Positions 52,959-62,220 of a stretch of 64,000 nucleotides of DNA are shown here, piece by piece. The stretch's first letter is position 1. The number at the start of each line of letters is the position of its first letter. Position numbers and translations under genes: made by a program. Origin of the DNA: Brevundimonas sp. (GTDB lineage Bacteria > Pseudomonadota > Alphaproteobacteria > Caulobacterales > Caulobacteraceae); NCBI RefSeq assembly GCF_016742135.1, contig NZ_JACVCG010000004.1:306579-370578 (forward strand). The letters are read 5' to 3'. Below the pieces are notes generated by a model. The model saw only the letters and a list, made by a program, of their open reading frames with translations, had not been told where the DNA came from and did not search any database.

Positions 52959-53878
52959 TGAACCGCGTATCCACATTCGGAAACTATCAGTCCGCCCTGC
53001 TTGATCTGATGGCGGCCCAGACCCGGGCCCAGGATGCGCAGCAACGCGTGTCCACGCAAAAGATCGCCACGGATCTGTCGGGGTTTGGGAGAGGCTCGGA
53101 AACCCTGACCGCGCTCAAGTCGACCCAGAGCCGGATCCAGGGCTTTATCGATACGGGCGAAACGGTGGCCGCGCGCCTCGCGACCCAGGATCTTGCGCTG
53201 GACCGGGTCGCGGAAGGCGTGTCCGGCGCGCGCGAAGCGATTGCCGCGGCCCTGGCCAGCGGCCGTACCGATGGCCTGATGCTGGAACTGCAGGGGCACT
53301 ATCAGATCACACAGGACGGGCTGAACGCCCGACACCAGAACCGCTATCTGTTCGCGGGCAGCCAAAGCGCCAATGCCCCGGTTACGGCGATGACCATGGC
53401 CGACCTGGCGGCCCTGCCGGCCGCCTCCAACGCCTTTGCCAATGACGGCCTGAAGCAGGTCTCTCGCCTTGACGAGGGCACACTCATGGAGACGGGCTTC
53501 CTGGCCAATGAGGTGGGGCAGGGGGCGTTCGACATCTTCCGCGATATCCAGCTGTTTCATGAGGCAACCCCGATGAGCGGAGGCATGGATGATGCGACAC
53601 GGGACTTCCTGACGGCGCAGCTGGCCCGGCTGGATCAGGCCCGCGAGACCGTCACCAACTTTGGGGCCCGCAACGGCTCCCTGCAGAATCGCGTCGACTC
53701 GATCGTCGCCGCCCAGACCACCCAGAAAGTCTCTCTGGACGAGATGCTGTCGAAGAAGACCGATGCCGACCTGGCCCAGGCCCTGACCGATCTGGAACTG
53801 TCCCAGGTGGCCATTCAGGCCTCCGCCCAGGTAATCAATCAGTTGCGCCAGGTGTCGCTGCTGAATTTCCTGCGATAA
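52958..53878 (+). CDS. flgL: Flagellar hook-associated protein FlgL
   Basis: Second hook-filament junction protein (HAP3), 306 residues, flagellin-like at both ends: RVSTFGNYQSALLDLMAAQT at the start and the closing helix LTDLELSQVAIQASAQVINQ near the C-terminus. The start overlaps the flgK stop (TGATG), so flgK and flgL are co-translated. Confidence 0.93.
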   Translation: MNRVSTFGNYQSALLDLMAAQTRAQDAQQRVSTQKIATDLSGFGRGSETLTALKSTQSRIQGFIDTGETVAARLATQDLALDRVAEGVSGAREAIAAALASGRTDGLMLELQGHYQITQDGLNARHQNRYLFAGSQSANAPVTAMTMADLAALPAASNAFANDGLKQVSRLDEGTLMETGFLANEVGQGAFDIFRDIQLFHEATPMSGGMDDATRDFLTAQLARLDQARETVTNFGARNGSLQNRVDSIVAAQTTQKVSLDEMLSKKTDADLAQALTDLELSQVAIQASAQVINQLRQVSLLNFLR

Positions 53879-53948
53879 AGGCCGGGCAACCCGTAGCCGA
53901 TCGGCGCATTTGACACAGGGGCCGACGGACGCAGGGCACCGCGAGGAG

Positions 53949-53980
53949 TGCCGCGATTTCCGCATGGGCAAATCGCGGCA
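53949..53980. terminator. Strong hairpin between flgL and mlaE
   Basis: Perfect 11-base arms TGCCGCGATTT (53949-53959) and AAATCGCGGCA (53970-53980) with a 10-base loop, 70 bases after flgL and 20 before the mlaE ATG. The likely role is flgKL termination; given its closeness to mlaE, an operator or leader role is also possible. Confidence 0.5.
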
Positions 53981-54000
53981 TCCGATTTAGTTAAGGTGCC

Positions 54001-55128
54001 ATGGCGATTGCCGATTTCGACATAGACCGTCAGGGCAAGGGGGTTCGGCTGCGTCTGGTCGGCGACTGGACCACCGCAGGTCTGTCACAGCTGAAAGGAC
54101 GGCTGGGTCCGCGGCTGCGCAAGGAGCTGGGCGGGGTTCAGGTGGCGATGCTGGACCTGACCGACCTGGGTCGTTTTGACACCACCGGCGCTCTGGTCCT
54201 GGCCAAGGCTATCGACAGCGCGCTGCCCGAGGACGCCTGGGCGACCCGTCCCGAGGTCGGGCGCGTCTATACGCGCGTCCAGGCGGTCGAGGGCAAGGAG
54301 GCCACACCGCGTAAACGCCCGCCCGGCCTGATCCGACTGTTCGCCAAGGTCGGGCGCGGCATGCACGACATCGGCGGAGAAGCCCTCTTGTCGATGGCCT
54401 TTCTGGGCCGGTTGATCACCGCAACCGGCTCGGCTCTGAAGCATCCCGGACGCATCCGCTGGCCGGCCTGGGTCAGCCAGATCGAGCGGGCGGGACTTGA
54501 TGCCATTCCGATCATCGCGGTCACCGCCTTTTTCATCGGCGCCGTCGTGGCCTTCATCGGTGCCGATCTGTTGCAGCAGTTCGGATTTGACGTCTTCGCG
54601 GTCGAGCTGATCGCCATTTCCGTTCTGAGAGAGTTCGCGGTGGTGATCGCCGCCATCCTGCTGGCCGGGCGTTCGTCCTCGTCGTTCGCGGCCGAGATCG
54701 GGGCGATGAAGATGAATCAGGAAATCGACGCCATGCAGGTGATGGGCGTCAATCCATTTCAGGCCCTGGTCATTCCGCGCCTTGCGGCCATGATCATCAT
54801 GCTGCCGCTGCTGACCTTCGTCGCCATGCTGGCGGGCCTGTTCGGGGGGGCGCTGGTGGCCTGGAGTCAGCTGGATCTGGGCCTGGTCTTCTTCTTTCAG
54901 CGGATGAGCATGATCAACGATATCGGCAACCACCTGTTCGTTGGCCTGGTGAAGGCCCCGGTGTTTGCCATTGTGGTCGCGGCGATCGGCTGCCGTCAGG
55001 GTCTGGCGGTGTCGGGCGATGTGGAGTCCCTCGGGCGCCGGGTCACGGCAGCCGTGGTGCAGGCCATCTTCGCGATCATCTTCCTGGACGCCGTGTTCGC
55101 CCTGATCTTCCTGGAACTCAACATATGA
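54001..55128 (+). CDS. mlaE: Mla-type lipid transport permease with fused STAS domain
   Basis: Inner-membrane permease of an MCE/Mla phospholipid transporter, 375 residues. Residues 1-95 form a STAS domain (the role played by separate MlaB in enterics); the MlaE domain (about 155-375) has five to six helices and the conserved AGRSSSSFAAEIGAMKMNQE near 225. Its ATG overlaps nothing upstream, and its stop overlaps the ATPase start by 4 bases. STAS-permease fusion is known in some lineages. Confidence 0.9.
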   Translation: MAIADFDIDRQGKGVRLRLVGDWTTAGLSQLKGRLGPRLRKELGGVQVAMLDLTDLGRFDTTGALVLAKAIDSALPEDAWATRPEVGRVYTRVQAVEGKEATPRKRPPGLIRLFAKVGRGMHDIGGEALLSMAFLGRLITATGSALKHPGRIRWPAWVSQIERAGLDAIPIIAVTAFFIGAVVAFIGADLLQQFGFDVFAVELIAISVLREFAVVIAAILLAGRSSSSFAAEIGAMKMNQEIDAMQVMGVNPFQALVIPRLAAMIIMLPLLTFVAMLAGLFGGALVAWSQLDLGLVFFFQRMSMINDIGNHLFVGLVKAPVFAIVVAAIGCRQGLAVSGDVESLGRRVTAAVVQAIFAIIFLDAVFALIFLELNI

Positions 55129-55898
55129 TGGCGGGCCAGGAGACGGTTATCGAGGTTCGCGGTCTGCTTAGTCAGTTTGGCGAACGTGTCATTCACAAGG
55201 ATCTGGACCTCGACGTCGAGCGGGGAGAAATCCTCGGCGTGGTGGGAGGGTCGGGAAGCGGCAAGACCGTTCTGCTGAACACCATCATCGGCCTGAAGGA
55301 GCCTGATGGCGGCAACGTCCGCCTGCTGGACTATGATCTGGCCCAGATGAGCAAGGCCGACCTTGCGGATATCGAGCGTCGCACGGGGGTGTTGTTCCAG
55401 CAGGGGGCGCTGTTTTCCTCCCTCACCGTGCTTCAGAACGTCGCCTCTCCCCTGGTCGAGCATACCGACCTGCCCCGCGCCTTGATCGAGGAGATCGCGG
55501 CGATGAAGATCGCCCTGGTCGGCCTGGGGCCGGAATCGCACCACCTCAAGCCGGCGGAACTGTCGGGGGGGATGCGCAAGCGCGCGGGCCTGGCACGGGC
55601 CCTGGCGCTGGACCCCGAACTGCTGTTTCTGGACGAACCCACAGCGGGTCTGGATCCCATCGGCGCGGCCGCCTTCGACGATTTGATCAGGTCTTTGGCG
55701 AATGACCTGGGCCTGACCGTCTTTATGATCACGCATGATCTCGATAGCCTGTATGCCATCTGCGACAAGGTCGCGGTGCTGGCGGACAAGCACGTCGTGA
55801 TCAAGGCGACCGTTTCCGAACTCGAGCGTTCGGATCATCCCTGGATCCATGAGTATTTCCATGGTCCGCGAGGGCGCGGCGCCCACAGGACCGGCTGA
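55125..55898 (+). CDS. mlaF: Mla-type lipid transport ATPase
   Basis: ATPase of the Mla transporter, 257 residues. Walker A (GGSGSGKTV) near 38, signature ELSGGMRKRAGL near 145, Walker B (LLFLDEPTAGLDP) near 165 and the switch His (MITHDLDS) near 200. The GGMRKR signature is typical of the MlaF/Ttg2A group. Start by ATGA overlap with mlaE; the next gene begins 14 bases after the stop. Confidence 0.93.
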   Translation: MMAGQETVIEVRGLLSQFGERVIHKDLDLDVERGEILGVVGGSGSGKTVLLNTIIGLKEPDGGNVRLLDYDLAQMSKADLADIERRTGVLFQQGALFSSLTVLQNVASPLVEHTDLPRALIEEIAAMKIALVGLGPESHHLKPAELSGGMRKRAGLARALALDPELLFLDEPTAGLDPIGAAAFDDLIRSLANDLGLTVFMITHDLDSLYAICDKVAVLADKHVVIKATVSELERSDHPWIHEYFHGPRGRGAHRTG

Positions 55899-55912
55899 GG
55901 AGCCACACCGAC

Positions 55913-56851
55913 ATGGAAAGAGACGCCCATTACGCAGCAGTCGGGATCGCCACGGTCGCCCTGGCGGTGGCCCTGATCATCTTCTCGATCTGGCTGGCGC
56001 GCCTGTCGTTCAATGAGGAGTACGACCTCTATGATATCGTATTTTATGGACCTGTGCGCGGGCTGTCCGAGGGCGGTGAGGTCCATTTCAACGGCATCCG
56101 CGTCGGTCTGGTTACGGATCTGCGTCTGGATCAGGAAAAGGGCGACCAGGTCGTGGCCCGCATCCGCATTGATGCCACCACGCCGGTTCGCGTGACGTCG
56201 CGCGCGCAGCTGGAGCCCCAGGGCATCACCGGCCTGAACTATATCCAGATCACCGCCGGCACCGAGGGCAGTGCCCTGCTGAAGACCCAGTATCCGAACA
56301 ACGTCGTGCCCGTGATCCAGAGCCAGCCCAGTCCGATCGCGGAGCTGCTGTCGGGGTCCGGCACGGTTCTGGCGCAGACGGTGGATGCCCTGAACCGCAT
56401 CAACCGTGTGCTTTCGGACGAGAACATCCGCTCCTTCTCGGTCAGCGTCCGCAACATCGAGTCGCTCAGTACGGAGCTGGAAGCCCGGAAAGGCATGTTC
56501 GGCGAGCTGGAACAGGCGCTGGTTCGCGCCAATGCCGCCATGGCGGAATACCAGGCGCTGGGTGAGTCCGCGCGGCGGCTTGTGGAGACGGACGGGCAGC
56601 GCGCCGTCAACAACCTGAATAATGCCGCAGAGCAGGCGGTCCAGGCAGCCGAGTCCGCCAACCGGCTTATCGGCAATCTGGAAGGGCCGGTGAACGACTT
56701 TGCCGCCAGCGGTCTTCCGCAACTGGAAGAGGCAATCCGGGGGCTGGATGACGCGACCCGATCCCTCGAGAGCCTCGTCGATGAGGTCCGCAGCAGTCCC
56801 CGCGATTTCATCTCGCGACCACCGTCCAAGGAACTGGAGGTTCAGCCATGA
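55913..56851 (+). CDS. mlaD: MCE-domain protein MlaD
   Basis: Membrane-anchored MCE protein that forms the periplasmic lipid channel ring, 312 residues. One N-terminal helix (about 9-31), the MCE domain (about 40-118: VRGLSEGGEVHFNGIRVGLV) and a long alpha-helical tail (about 155-300) that may form a tunnel or contact a partner lipoprotein. Its last codons overlap the lipoprotein gene (ATGA). Confidence 0.92.
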   Translation: MERDAHYAAVGIATVALAVALIIFSIWLARLSFNEEYDLYDIVFYGPVRGLSEGGEVHFNGIRVGLVTDLRLDQEKGDQVVARIRIDATTPVRVTSRAQLEPQGITGLNYIQITAGTEGSALLKTQYPNNVVPVIQSQPSPIAELLSGSGTVLAQTVDALNRINRVLSDENIRSFSVSVRNIESLSTELEARKGMFGELEQALVRANAAMAEYQALGESARRLVETDGQRAVNNLNNAAEQAVQAAESANRLIGNLEGPVNDFAASGLPQLEEAIRGLDDATRSLESLVDEVRSSPRDFISRPPSKELEVQP

Positions 56852-57498
56852 TCGTCGCTTTGATGCCGTCCTCGCGACGCCGTCTGGTCGGACTGGCGGG
56901 TGTGGGCCTGGCACTGGCCATGGGCGGGTGTGCCCTGCTGTCGACACCGGATCCCGTGCAGCTTTACCGCTTCGGACCGCTGGATGGTGGCTATGTCGGC
57001 GAGCGCAGCATGGCGAGCGTCCAGGTCTCGTTGCGCCGGATCGAATTTCCCGAGGCCGTGTCCGGACAGCGGATGCTGGCGGTAACCGGCAATGAGGCCG
57101 CCTATCTGGGCGGAGCGCGCTGGGTGTCCGATGCCCGTGATCTCTACGCCCAGAGCCTGGAAACCGCCTTCGGGAGCAGCGCCTCCGGGGTGCGGCTGAT
57201 CGGGGGGCGCGAGCTGACCCGCGCCGATGCCGGTCTGGATGTCGACATCACGACCTTCGAGACGCGCTATGCTGCGCCCGGTGCAGTGCCGACGGTGGTG
57301 ATTTCGGCGCGTGCTCGTCTGCTGGCGATGCCGGCGCGCACGGTGGTCTCGGAGCAGATCTTCTCGGTGCGTCAGCCCGCGACCGATAACCGGATCAGCG
57401 CCATCGTCTCGGCCTATGACGCGGCAACGCAGGACCTGAACCAGCAGATCGTCGCCTGGGTTGAAGCCAATGCCGCCCGCGCGGCCGCTGCGGACTGA
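56848..57498 (+). CDS. ABC-type transport auxiliary lipoprotein (PqiC-like)
   Basis: Outer-membrane-facing lipoprotein of the lipid transporter, 216 residues. A lipobox (MGGCALL, Cys about 28) follows a signal peptide. The body matches the ABC_trans_aux/DUF330 family, with QLYRFGPLDGG near 40 and VDITTFETRYA near 132. The family partners MCE proteins such as PqiB. It ends the four-gene operon. Confidence 0.87.
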   Translation: MIVALMPSSRRRLVGLAGVGLALAMGGCALLSTPDPVQLYRFGPLDGGYVGERSMASVQVSLRRIEFPEAVSGQRMLAVTGNEAAYLGGARWVSDARDLYAQSLETAFGSSASGVRLIGGRELTRADAGLDVDITTFETRYAAPGAVPTVVISARARLLAMPARTVVSEQIFSVRQPATDNRISAIVSAYDAATQDLNQQIVAWVEANAARAAAAD

Positions 57499-57534
57499 TC
57501 CCGGTCCTCGGGTCAAATCCGGGGGCGACGAAGG

Positions 57535-58389
57535 CTAGCCGTTCCGAAGGGTTTCCAGCCGGGCCACCTGGGCCTTGCGGCGCTCCTGCGCCTGGGCGAG
57601 GTCGGCCTTGATGCGGGTCAGCGTGGCCAGAAGCCTGTCGCGCAGGGCCTGTAGCTCCGAGATATCGGGGCGCACCTTGCGCGGGCGCTTGCGATCAAGG
57701 CCCAGACGCGCGGTCCAGTCCTCCTGCCAGGCATTGAGGGCCGGCGCGGCGCGGCGAATGGCATCCGCAGCCCAGGCATCCGCATTCTGGATGGCCCGGG
57801 CATAGGGCAGGGCAGCTACGCCCGAGGCGCGATGAGCGTCCAGGTCGTCGATCCTCGTGCGTAGAGCCTGATGCGGATCGTCGGGTCTGTCCTCGCCTTC
57901 CTTCACGACCGGAGCAACCCCCGCCGCCGCCAGGCCAACCCGGACATGACCGTGGATCTCGCGAACGCCTTCGCGCAGGGCATCCAATGCCCCGTTCAGT
58001 GAGGCACCCCGGGTTTCGACGCCCTTCAGGCGCTCCTCGATCTCGGCAAGCGTGTCCTTGACCGTCCGGCCGGCGGCCTGAAACGCCGAGCGAAACCGTT
58101 TCAGGCGACTGTTCCGGCTGTCGAACAGCCCCGCCAGCCCGCGTCGGGGCTCGAGCTCGCGGGGGTGCAGGCTCTCGACACAGGCGATCAGATGGTCAAG
58201 CCGGGCACCGGCCTCGGTCAGGTCGCCGGTGCGCGCCTCGGCCAGCACGAGGTCCAGACAATCGCGCACAGACTGGCGGGACCGCTCGCCATAGACAGCG
58301 GGGTCCGCCTGGACCTCGGCCTGCATGTCTTGCAGGCGGTCGGGATCGGGCTCCGGAATGCCGAAAAAGCGCCCGCTGCCGTCAGCCAT
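57535..58389 (-). CDS. Hypothetical coiled-coil protein (faint TelA-like segment)
   Basis: Not firmly recognised. The 284-residue product is mostly alpha-helical with a coiled coil in the middle (about 90-150) and another near the C-terminus (about 235-280). The stretch RGLAGLFDSRNSRLKRFRSA followed by repeated helices resembles the opening of TelA-type toxic-anion-resistance proteins, but key similarity is weak. GGAGGG lies 7 bases before ATG 58389; a GTG at 58404 is less likely. There is no signal peptide. Confidence 0.6.
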   Translation of the reverse strand: MADGSGRFFGIPEPDPDRLQDMQAEVQADPAVYGERSRQSVRDCLDLVLAEARTGDLTEAGARLDHLIACVESLHPRELEPRRGLAGLFDSRNSRLKRFRSAFQAAGRTVKDTLAEIEERLKGVETRGASLNGALDALREGVREIHGHVRVGLAAAGVAPVVKEGEDRPDDPHQALRTRIDDLDAHRASGVAALPYARAIQNADAWAADAIRRAAPALNAWQEDWTARLGLDRKRPRKVRPDISELQALRDRLLATLTRIKADLAQAQERRKAQVARLETLRNG

Positions 58390-58432
58390 CACATCACCCT
58401 CCACTTCGGCCTGTTCCGGCCGATTGGAGGTA

Positions 58433-59092
58433 CTATGCCAGCGACTTGAGGTTTTCGGAAATTGTCCAGGTCGCCTCGGTCTTTGCCGCGACCTCTTCCA
58501 GGGTCACGCCGTCGGCCAACTCGATCAGCTCCAGGCCCGTGCCGTCCGGCTTGACGTCAAAGACGCACAGGTCGGTGATGATGCGGCTGACCACGCCTGT
58601 ACCCGTTAGCGGAAGCGTGCAGGCTTTCAGCACCTTGGACTGGCCGTGCTTGTTGGCGTGTTCCATAACCACCACCACCCGCTTGACGCCCGCGACCAGG
58701 TCCATGGCACCGCCCATGCCCTTCACCAGCTTGCCCGGGATCATCCAGTTGGCGATGTCGCCGTTTTCGGCCACTTCCATGGCGCCGAGGATCGACAGGT
58801 TGATGTGGCCACCCCGGATCATGGCGAAGCTGTCGGCCGAGCTGAAATAGCTGGTCTCGGGGATTTCCGAGATGGTCTGCTTTCCGGCGTTGATCAGGTC
58901 GGGGTCGACCTCGTCCTCATAGGGGAAGGGCCCCATGCCCAGCATGCCGTTCTCGGACTGAAGGGTGACCTCCATGCCGTGCGGGATGTAGTTGGCGACC
59001 AGGGTCGGAATGCCGATGCCCAGATTGACGTAGAAGCCATCCTGGAGCTCGCGGGCGGCGCGGGCGGCCAGTTGTTCACGGGTGCGGGACAT
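58433..59092 (-). CDS. scoB: 3-oxoacid CoA-transferase subunit B
   Basis: Catalytic beta subunit, 219 residues. The conserved Glu lies in [12 protein letters not shown] near 47 and the subunit B motif [14 protein letters not shown] follows near 128. It transfers CoA between succinyl-CoA and a 3-ketoacid such as acetoacetate. PcaJ/AtoA types share this sequence, so the substrate is not certain. It follows scoA with a 3-base gap. Confidence 0.9.
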   Translation of the reverse strand: MSRTREQLAARAARELQDGFYVNLGIGIPTLVANYIPHGMEVTLQSENGMLGMGPFPYEDEVDPDLINAGKQTISEIPETSYFSSADSFAMIRGGHINLSILGAMEVAENGDIANWMIPGKLVKGMGGAMDLVAGVKRVVVVMEHANKHGQSKVLKACTLPLTGTGVVSRIITDLCVFDVKPDGTGLELIELADGVTLEEVAAKTEATWTISENLKSLA

Positions 59093-59095
59093 GGA

Positions 59096-59800
59096 TCAGG
59101 CTCCCTCTCTCTGACGGACCGTGCGCTGTTCAATGCGCTTTTCAAAGGTGCCCTTGATGAGACGATCAACGTAGATGCCGGGTGTGTGGATCTGGTCCGG
59201 GTCCAGCGTGCCGGTGGGCACGATTTCCTCGACCTCGACGACGGTGACCTTGCCGGCCGTGGCCATCATCGGATTGAAGTTGCGGGCCGTCTTGCGGAAC
59301 TGAAGATTGCCGCGGCCGTCCGCCCTCCAGGCCTTGACGATCGACAGGTCGGCGACCAGGCCCGTTTCCATGATGTACTGCCGGCCCCCGAACTCGCGGA
59401 CCTCCTTGCCCTCGGCCACCAGGGTACCGACCCCCGTCGCGGTGAAGAAGGCGGGGATGCCCGCACCGCCAGCCCGGATGCGCTCGGCCAGGGTGCCCTG
59501 GGGGTTGAACTCCAGCTCCAGCTCACCGGCCAGATACTGCCGCTCGAACTCCTTGTTCTCCCCGACGTAGGAGCTGATCATCTTTCTGATCTGGCGGGTC
59601 TCCAGCAGTTGGCCGAGGCCGAAGCCGTCGACGCCTGCATTGTTGGAGATGACCGTCATCCCCCTGGTGCCGCTGTCGCGCAGGGCCGCGATCAGGTTTT
59701 CCGGAATGCCGCACAGGCCAAAGCCGCCGGCCATCACGGTCATGCCGTCGAAGGTCAGGCCTTCGAGCGCGCTTTTGGCGTCAGGGTAGAGTTTCCTCAT
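59096..59800 (-). CDS. scoA: 3-oxoacid CoA-transferase subunit A
   Basis: Alpha subunit, 234 residues, with the CoA-binding motif [13 protein letters not shown] near 20-34 and the C-terminal [20 protein letters not shown] near 205. Forms a heterotetramer with ScoB. No other pathway genes are adjacent. A well-formed inverted repeat sits just upstream. Confidence 0.9.
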   Translation of the reverse strand: MRKLYPDAKSALEGLTFDGMTVMAGGFGLCGIPENLIAALRDSGTRGMTVISNNAGVDGFGLGQLLETRQIRKMISSYVGENKEFERQYLAGELELEFNPQGTLAERIRAGGAGIPAFFTATGVGTLVAEGKEVREFGGRQYIMETGLVADLSIVKAWRADGRGNLQFRKTARNFNPMMATAGKVTVVEVEEIVPTGTLDPDQIHTPGIYVDRLIKGTFEKRIEQRTVRQREGA

Positions 59801-59811
59801 CGCGTCCTCTT

Positions 59812-59833
59812 ATTTTCATCGCCTGATGAAATT
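59812..59833. promoter_or_regulatory. Operator-like inverted repeat upstream of scoA
   Basis: ATTTTCATC (59812-59820), GCCT, GATGAAATT (59825-59833) has 8 of 9 arm bases complementary, 12 bases upstream of the scoA start. Its size suits a dimeric repressor of MarR, IclR or TetR type. No regulator gene is adjacent. Confidence 0.55.
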
Positions 59834-59890
59834 GGGTCTGTCTGTTCGGTCTCTAGTGTGAGCGGCCGCGAGGGGCAACCCCGGGCGCGG

Positions 59891-60676
59891 TCACAGGAGC
59901 GTGCCGTGGGTCACCGGATCGGCCGGCGGGGCGCCCCGGACGCGGTACCGGGCTCCCTTCAACAGCAGTTTGATGGCTTCCCAATGAATGGCGGCGATCA
60001 CCTTCCACGTCAGAAGGGGGTGGGACCAGAAGGCGCGGGCCAGTTGGCGGTCATCGAGCGGGCGGTAATGCCCGGCGAAGGTCGCGGTCAGGATCGGTGC
60101 CTCGCCGCGCCGGACATTGACCGTCACCGAGAGATCCTGCCCCGGGGGGCGGACAACGAAGTCATAGGTCAGCCTCATGTCCATGAAGGGGCTGACAAAA
60201 AAGCGTTTGGGCGCCGTCTGGAGCACCGGGCCTTCGTCGGCCTCCGGTCTGGCGATAAGATAGCTGTGCCGCTCGCCAAAGGTATTGGAGACCTCATAGA
60301 CCAGCGCTGCCAGCACGCCGTCGGGGCGGTAGCAGAAATAGACGCTGAGCGGATTGAAGCCGTAGCCGAGGATGCGTGGCATGGTCAGCAGGCGGATGGG
60401 CCCTCCGTCCAGCGCGATCCCGGCCGCTGACAGGTGAGCCTCGATCTGCGCGCGCAAGGATCGTGGATCCCCGGGCGCGCCATGGTCGGCGGCATTCCAG
60501 CGCATCAGCCCCCACCGGCCCGGCCGAAGCCACTTGAGGCGCGACAGCCGCTCGCTGGCCGCATCGAGGTCGAACAGCAGCATATAGACGCGGTAGCGCA
60601 GGCGGTGGTCGAAAGGGCGGACGCGCCGGTGGGTGACCTGCCCAACATAGAGACCGAAGGCAGGCGGTGAGGTCAC
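59891..60676 (-). CDS. DUF1365 family protein
   Basis: A 261-residue protein of the DUF1365 family, with GQVTHRRVRPFDHRLRYRVY near the start, GYGFNPLSVYFCYR near 108 and VSNTFGERHSYL near 131. The family occurs beside FAD amine-oxidase-like and cyclopropane-synthase-like genes, as here, and is thought to act on membrane lipids, though no reaction is established. Its ATG overlaps the oxidoreductase stop by 4 bases. Confidence 0.85.
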   Translation of the reverse strand: MTSPPAFGLYVGQVTHRRVRPFDHRLRYRVYMLLFDLDAASERLSRLKWLRPGRWGLMRWNAADHGAPGDPRSLRAQIEAHLSAAGIALDGGPIRLLTMPRILGYGFNPLSVYFCYRPDGVLAALVYEVSNTFGERHSYLIARPEADEGPVLQTAPKRFFVSPFMDMRLTYDFVVRPPGQDLSVTVNVRRGEAPILTATFAGHYRPLDDRQLARAFWSHPLLTWKVIAAIHWEAIKLLLKGARYRVRGAPPADPVTHGTLL

Positions 60677-62049
60677 GCGGCTCTTTCCAGAGCGGAGGCC
60701 GGCGGGGGGGCGACATGGATGCGTCCGCTCTCATTTTCGACCGACCAGGGCCGGCGCAGGCCGCCGAGTTGTTCGGCCACGGCGAGGCCCGCCTGAATCC
60801 CGTCCTCATGGAAGCCCGAGCCGAACCAGGCGCCACAGAACCAGACATTGCGCTGACCCTGCAAACTCCACAGCCGCTTCTGGGCGTCCAGCGCGGCACC
60901 GTTGAAAACGGGATGCTCGTAATCCCACTCGCCCAGCACGGTTTCGGGGGCGGGTTCGATTGCCGGATTCAGACTGACGAACAGGGGCGGACCCTCGAGG
61001 CTCTGGAGCTCGTTCATCCAGTAGGTGACGCCGCCTTCGCCGGCCCGGGCGGAGTAGCCTACGTGAGTCCAGGCAGCCCAGGCCTTGCGCCGCCGGGGCA
61101 TCAGCCGGGTGTCGCGGTGCAGGACGGCACGGTTAGGGCGGTAGGTGATGGCACCCAGCAGCTCGCGCTCCGAGGCCGACGGCGCCTCGAGCAGCCGCAG
61201 CGCCTGATCGGAATGGGTGGCCAGGACGATGGCATCGAACCGTTCAAAGCGACCATCCGAGAACCGCAGGGCGGCCTCGTCGCGCCCCCGTACCACGCTC
61301 TCGATGCCGGCGTTGGTAATGACGTTGCCGGAAAAGTCGGCCAGCAGGCGCGATACATATTCGCGCGAGCCTCCCGTGACCGTCCGCCAGGTGGGGCGCA
61401 GATCATACTTCAGCAGATTGTGGTTCATGTAGAAGCGGACGAAGGCCGCGGCCGGATAGTCGGTCATCTGGTTGAGCGTGCACGACCAGATGGCCGCCGC
61501 CTGGGGCAATAGGTGCGCTTCGCGGAACAGGGGACCGTAGCCGGAGCGGGTCAGCCAGGCGTCCAGCGTCTCTCCCGTCCGTTCAAGCTCGGCCAGGTCG
61601 CGGGGGGCCTGTTTCTGGAAGCGCAGCAGGTCGCCGATCATGCGCCAGAACTTCGGACTGGCGTAGTTGCGCTTCTGGGCAAACAGGGCGCCCACGCCGT
61701 GGCTGGAATATTCCAGCGCGCCATCGTCCATCGAGACCGCGAAGGACATGAAGGCGGGCTGGGTCGGCACGTTCAGATGGGCAAGCAGCGCCGTGAGGTT
61801 GGGGTAGTTGTCTTCGTTGAAGACGATAAAGCCGGTGTCGACGGCGGTCGCCTGGCCCGCATTCTCGACCGTCACCGTATGACTGTGGCCACCGATGCGG
61901 TCGTCGGCTTCATAGAGGGTCACCTGGTGGCGTTTCGACAACAGCCAGGCGGCCGACAGGCCCGCAATACCCGACCCTACCACCGCGACCCTTTTGCCGG
62001 TGCCAGACCGGGTCATGGCGGGGTCCGGATTCACCAGATGCGGGCTCAT
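60673..62049 (-). CDS. FAD-dependent oxidoreductase (amine-oxidase-like)
   Basis: Flavoprotein of 458 residues. The FAD-binding motif VVGSGIAGLSAAWLLSKRHQ lies near 24, then EADDRIGGHSHTV near 49, and the C-terminal FAD segment WFCGAWFGSGFHEDGIQAG near 405. Predicted to oxidise or desaturate a lipid or pigment, but the substrate is unknown. GGGAG sits 5 bases before ATG 62049, which beats a GTG at 62055. It is upstream of DUF1365 in one operon and divergent from the Cfa-like gene. Confidence 0.88.
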   Translation of the reverse strand: MSPHLVNPDPAMTRSGTGKRVAVVGSGIAGLSAAWLLSKRHQVTLYEADDRIGGHSHTVTVENAGQATAVDTGFIVFNEDNYPNLTALLAHLNVPTQPAFMSFAVSMDDGALEYSSHGVGALFAQKRNYASPKFWRMIGDLLRFQKQAPRDLAELERTGETLDAWLTRSGYGPLFREAHLLPQAAAIWSCTLNQMTDYPAAAFVRFYMNHNLLKYDLRPTWRTVTGGSREYVSRLLADFSGNVITNAGIESVVRGRDEAALRFSDGRFERFDAIVLATHSDQALRLLEAPSASERELLGAITYRPNRAVLHRDTRLMPRRRKAWAAWTHVGYSARAGEGGVTYWMNELQSLEGPPLFVSLNPAIEPAPETVLGEWDYEHPVFNGAALDAQKRLWSLQGQRNVWFCGAWFGSGFHEDGIQAGLAVAEQLGGLRRPWSVENESGRIHVAPPPASALERAA

Positions 62050-62220
62050 GTTCACTCCCTGAAGCCGTCGTTGAGGCAGCTACGCGACGGCGGGCAGGTC
62101 GGATGAGTCATCCAGGTTCCGGTTGCGCGCGTAAATGTCGAAAACCGGACACTTCCGGGCGGAGCTTTACGCCCGGGGCGACGTTTGGTTGCCAGTTTTG
62201 CCTCAGGACCCGGGCCCTCG

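Noticed and set aside
58646-60430. Open frame of 594 codons opposite scoB, scoA and DUF1365
   Set aside because: It spans three genes with clear motifs on the minus strand and has shadow composition.
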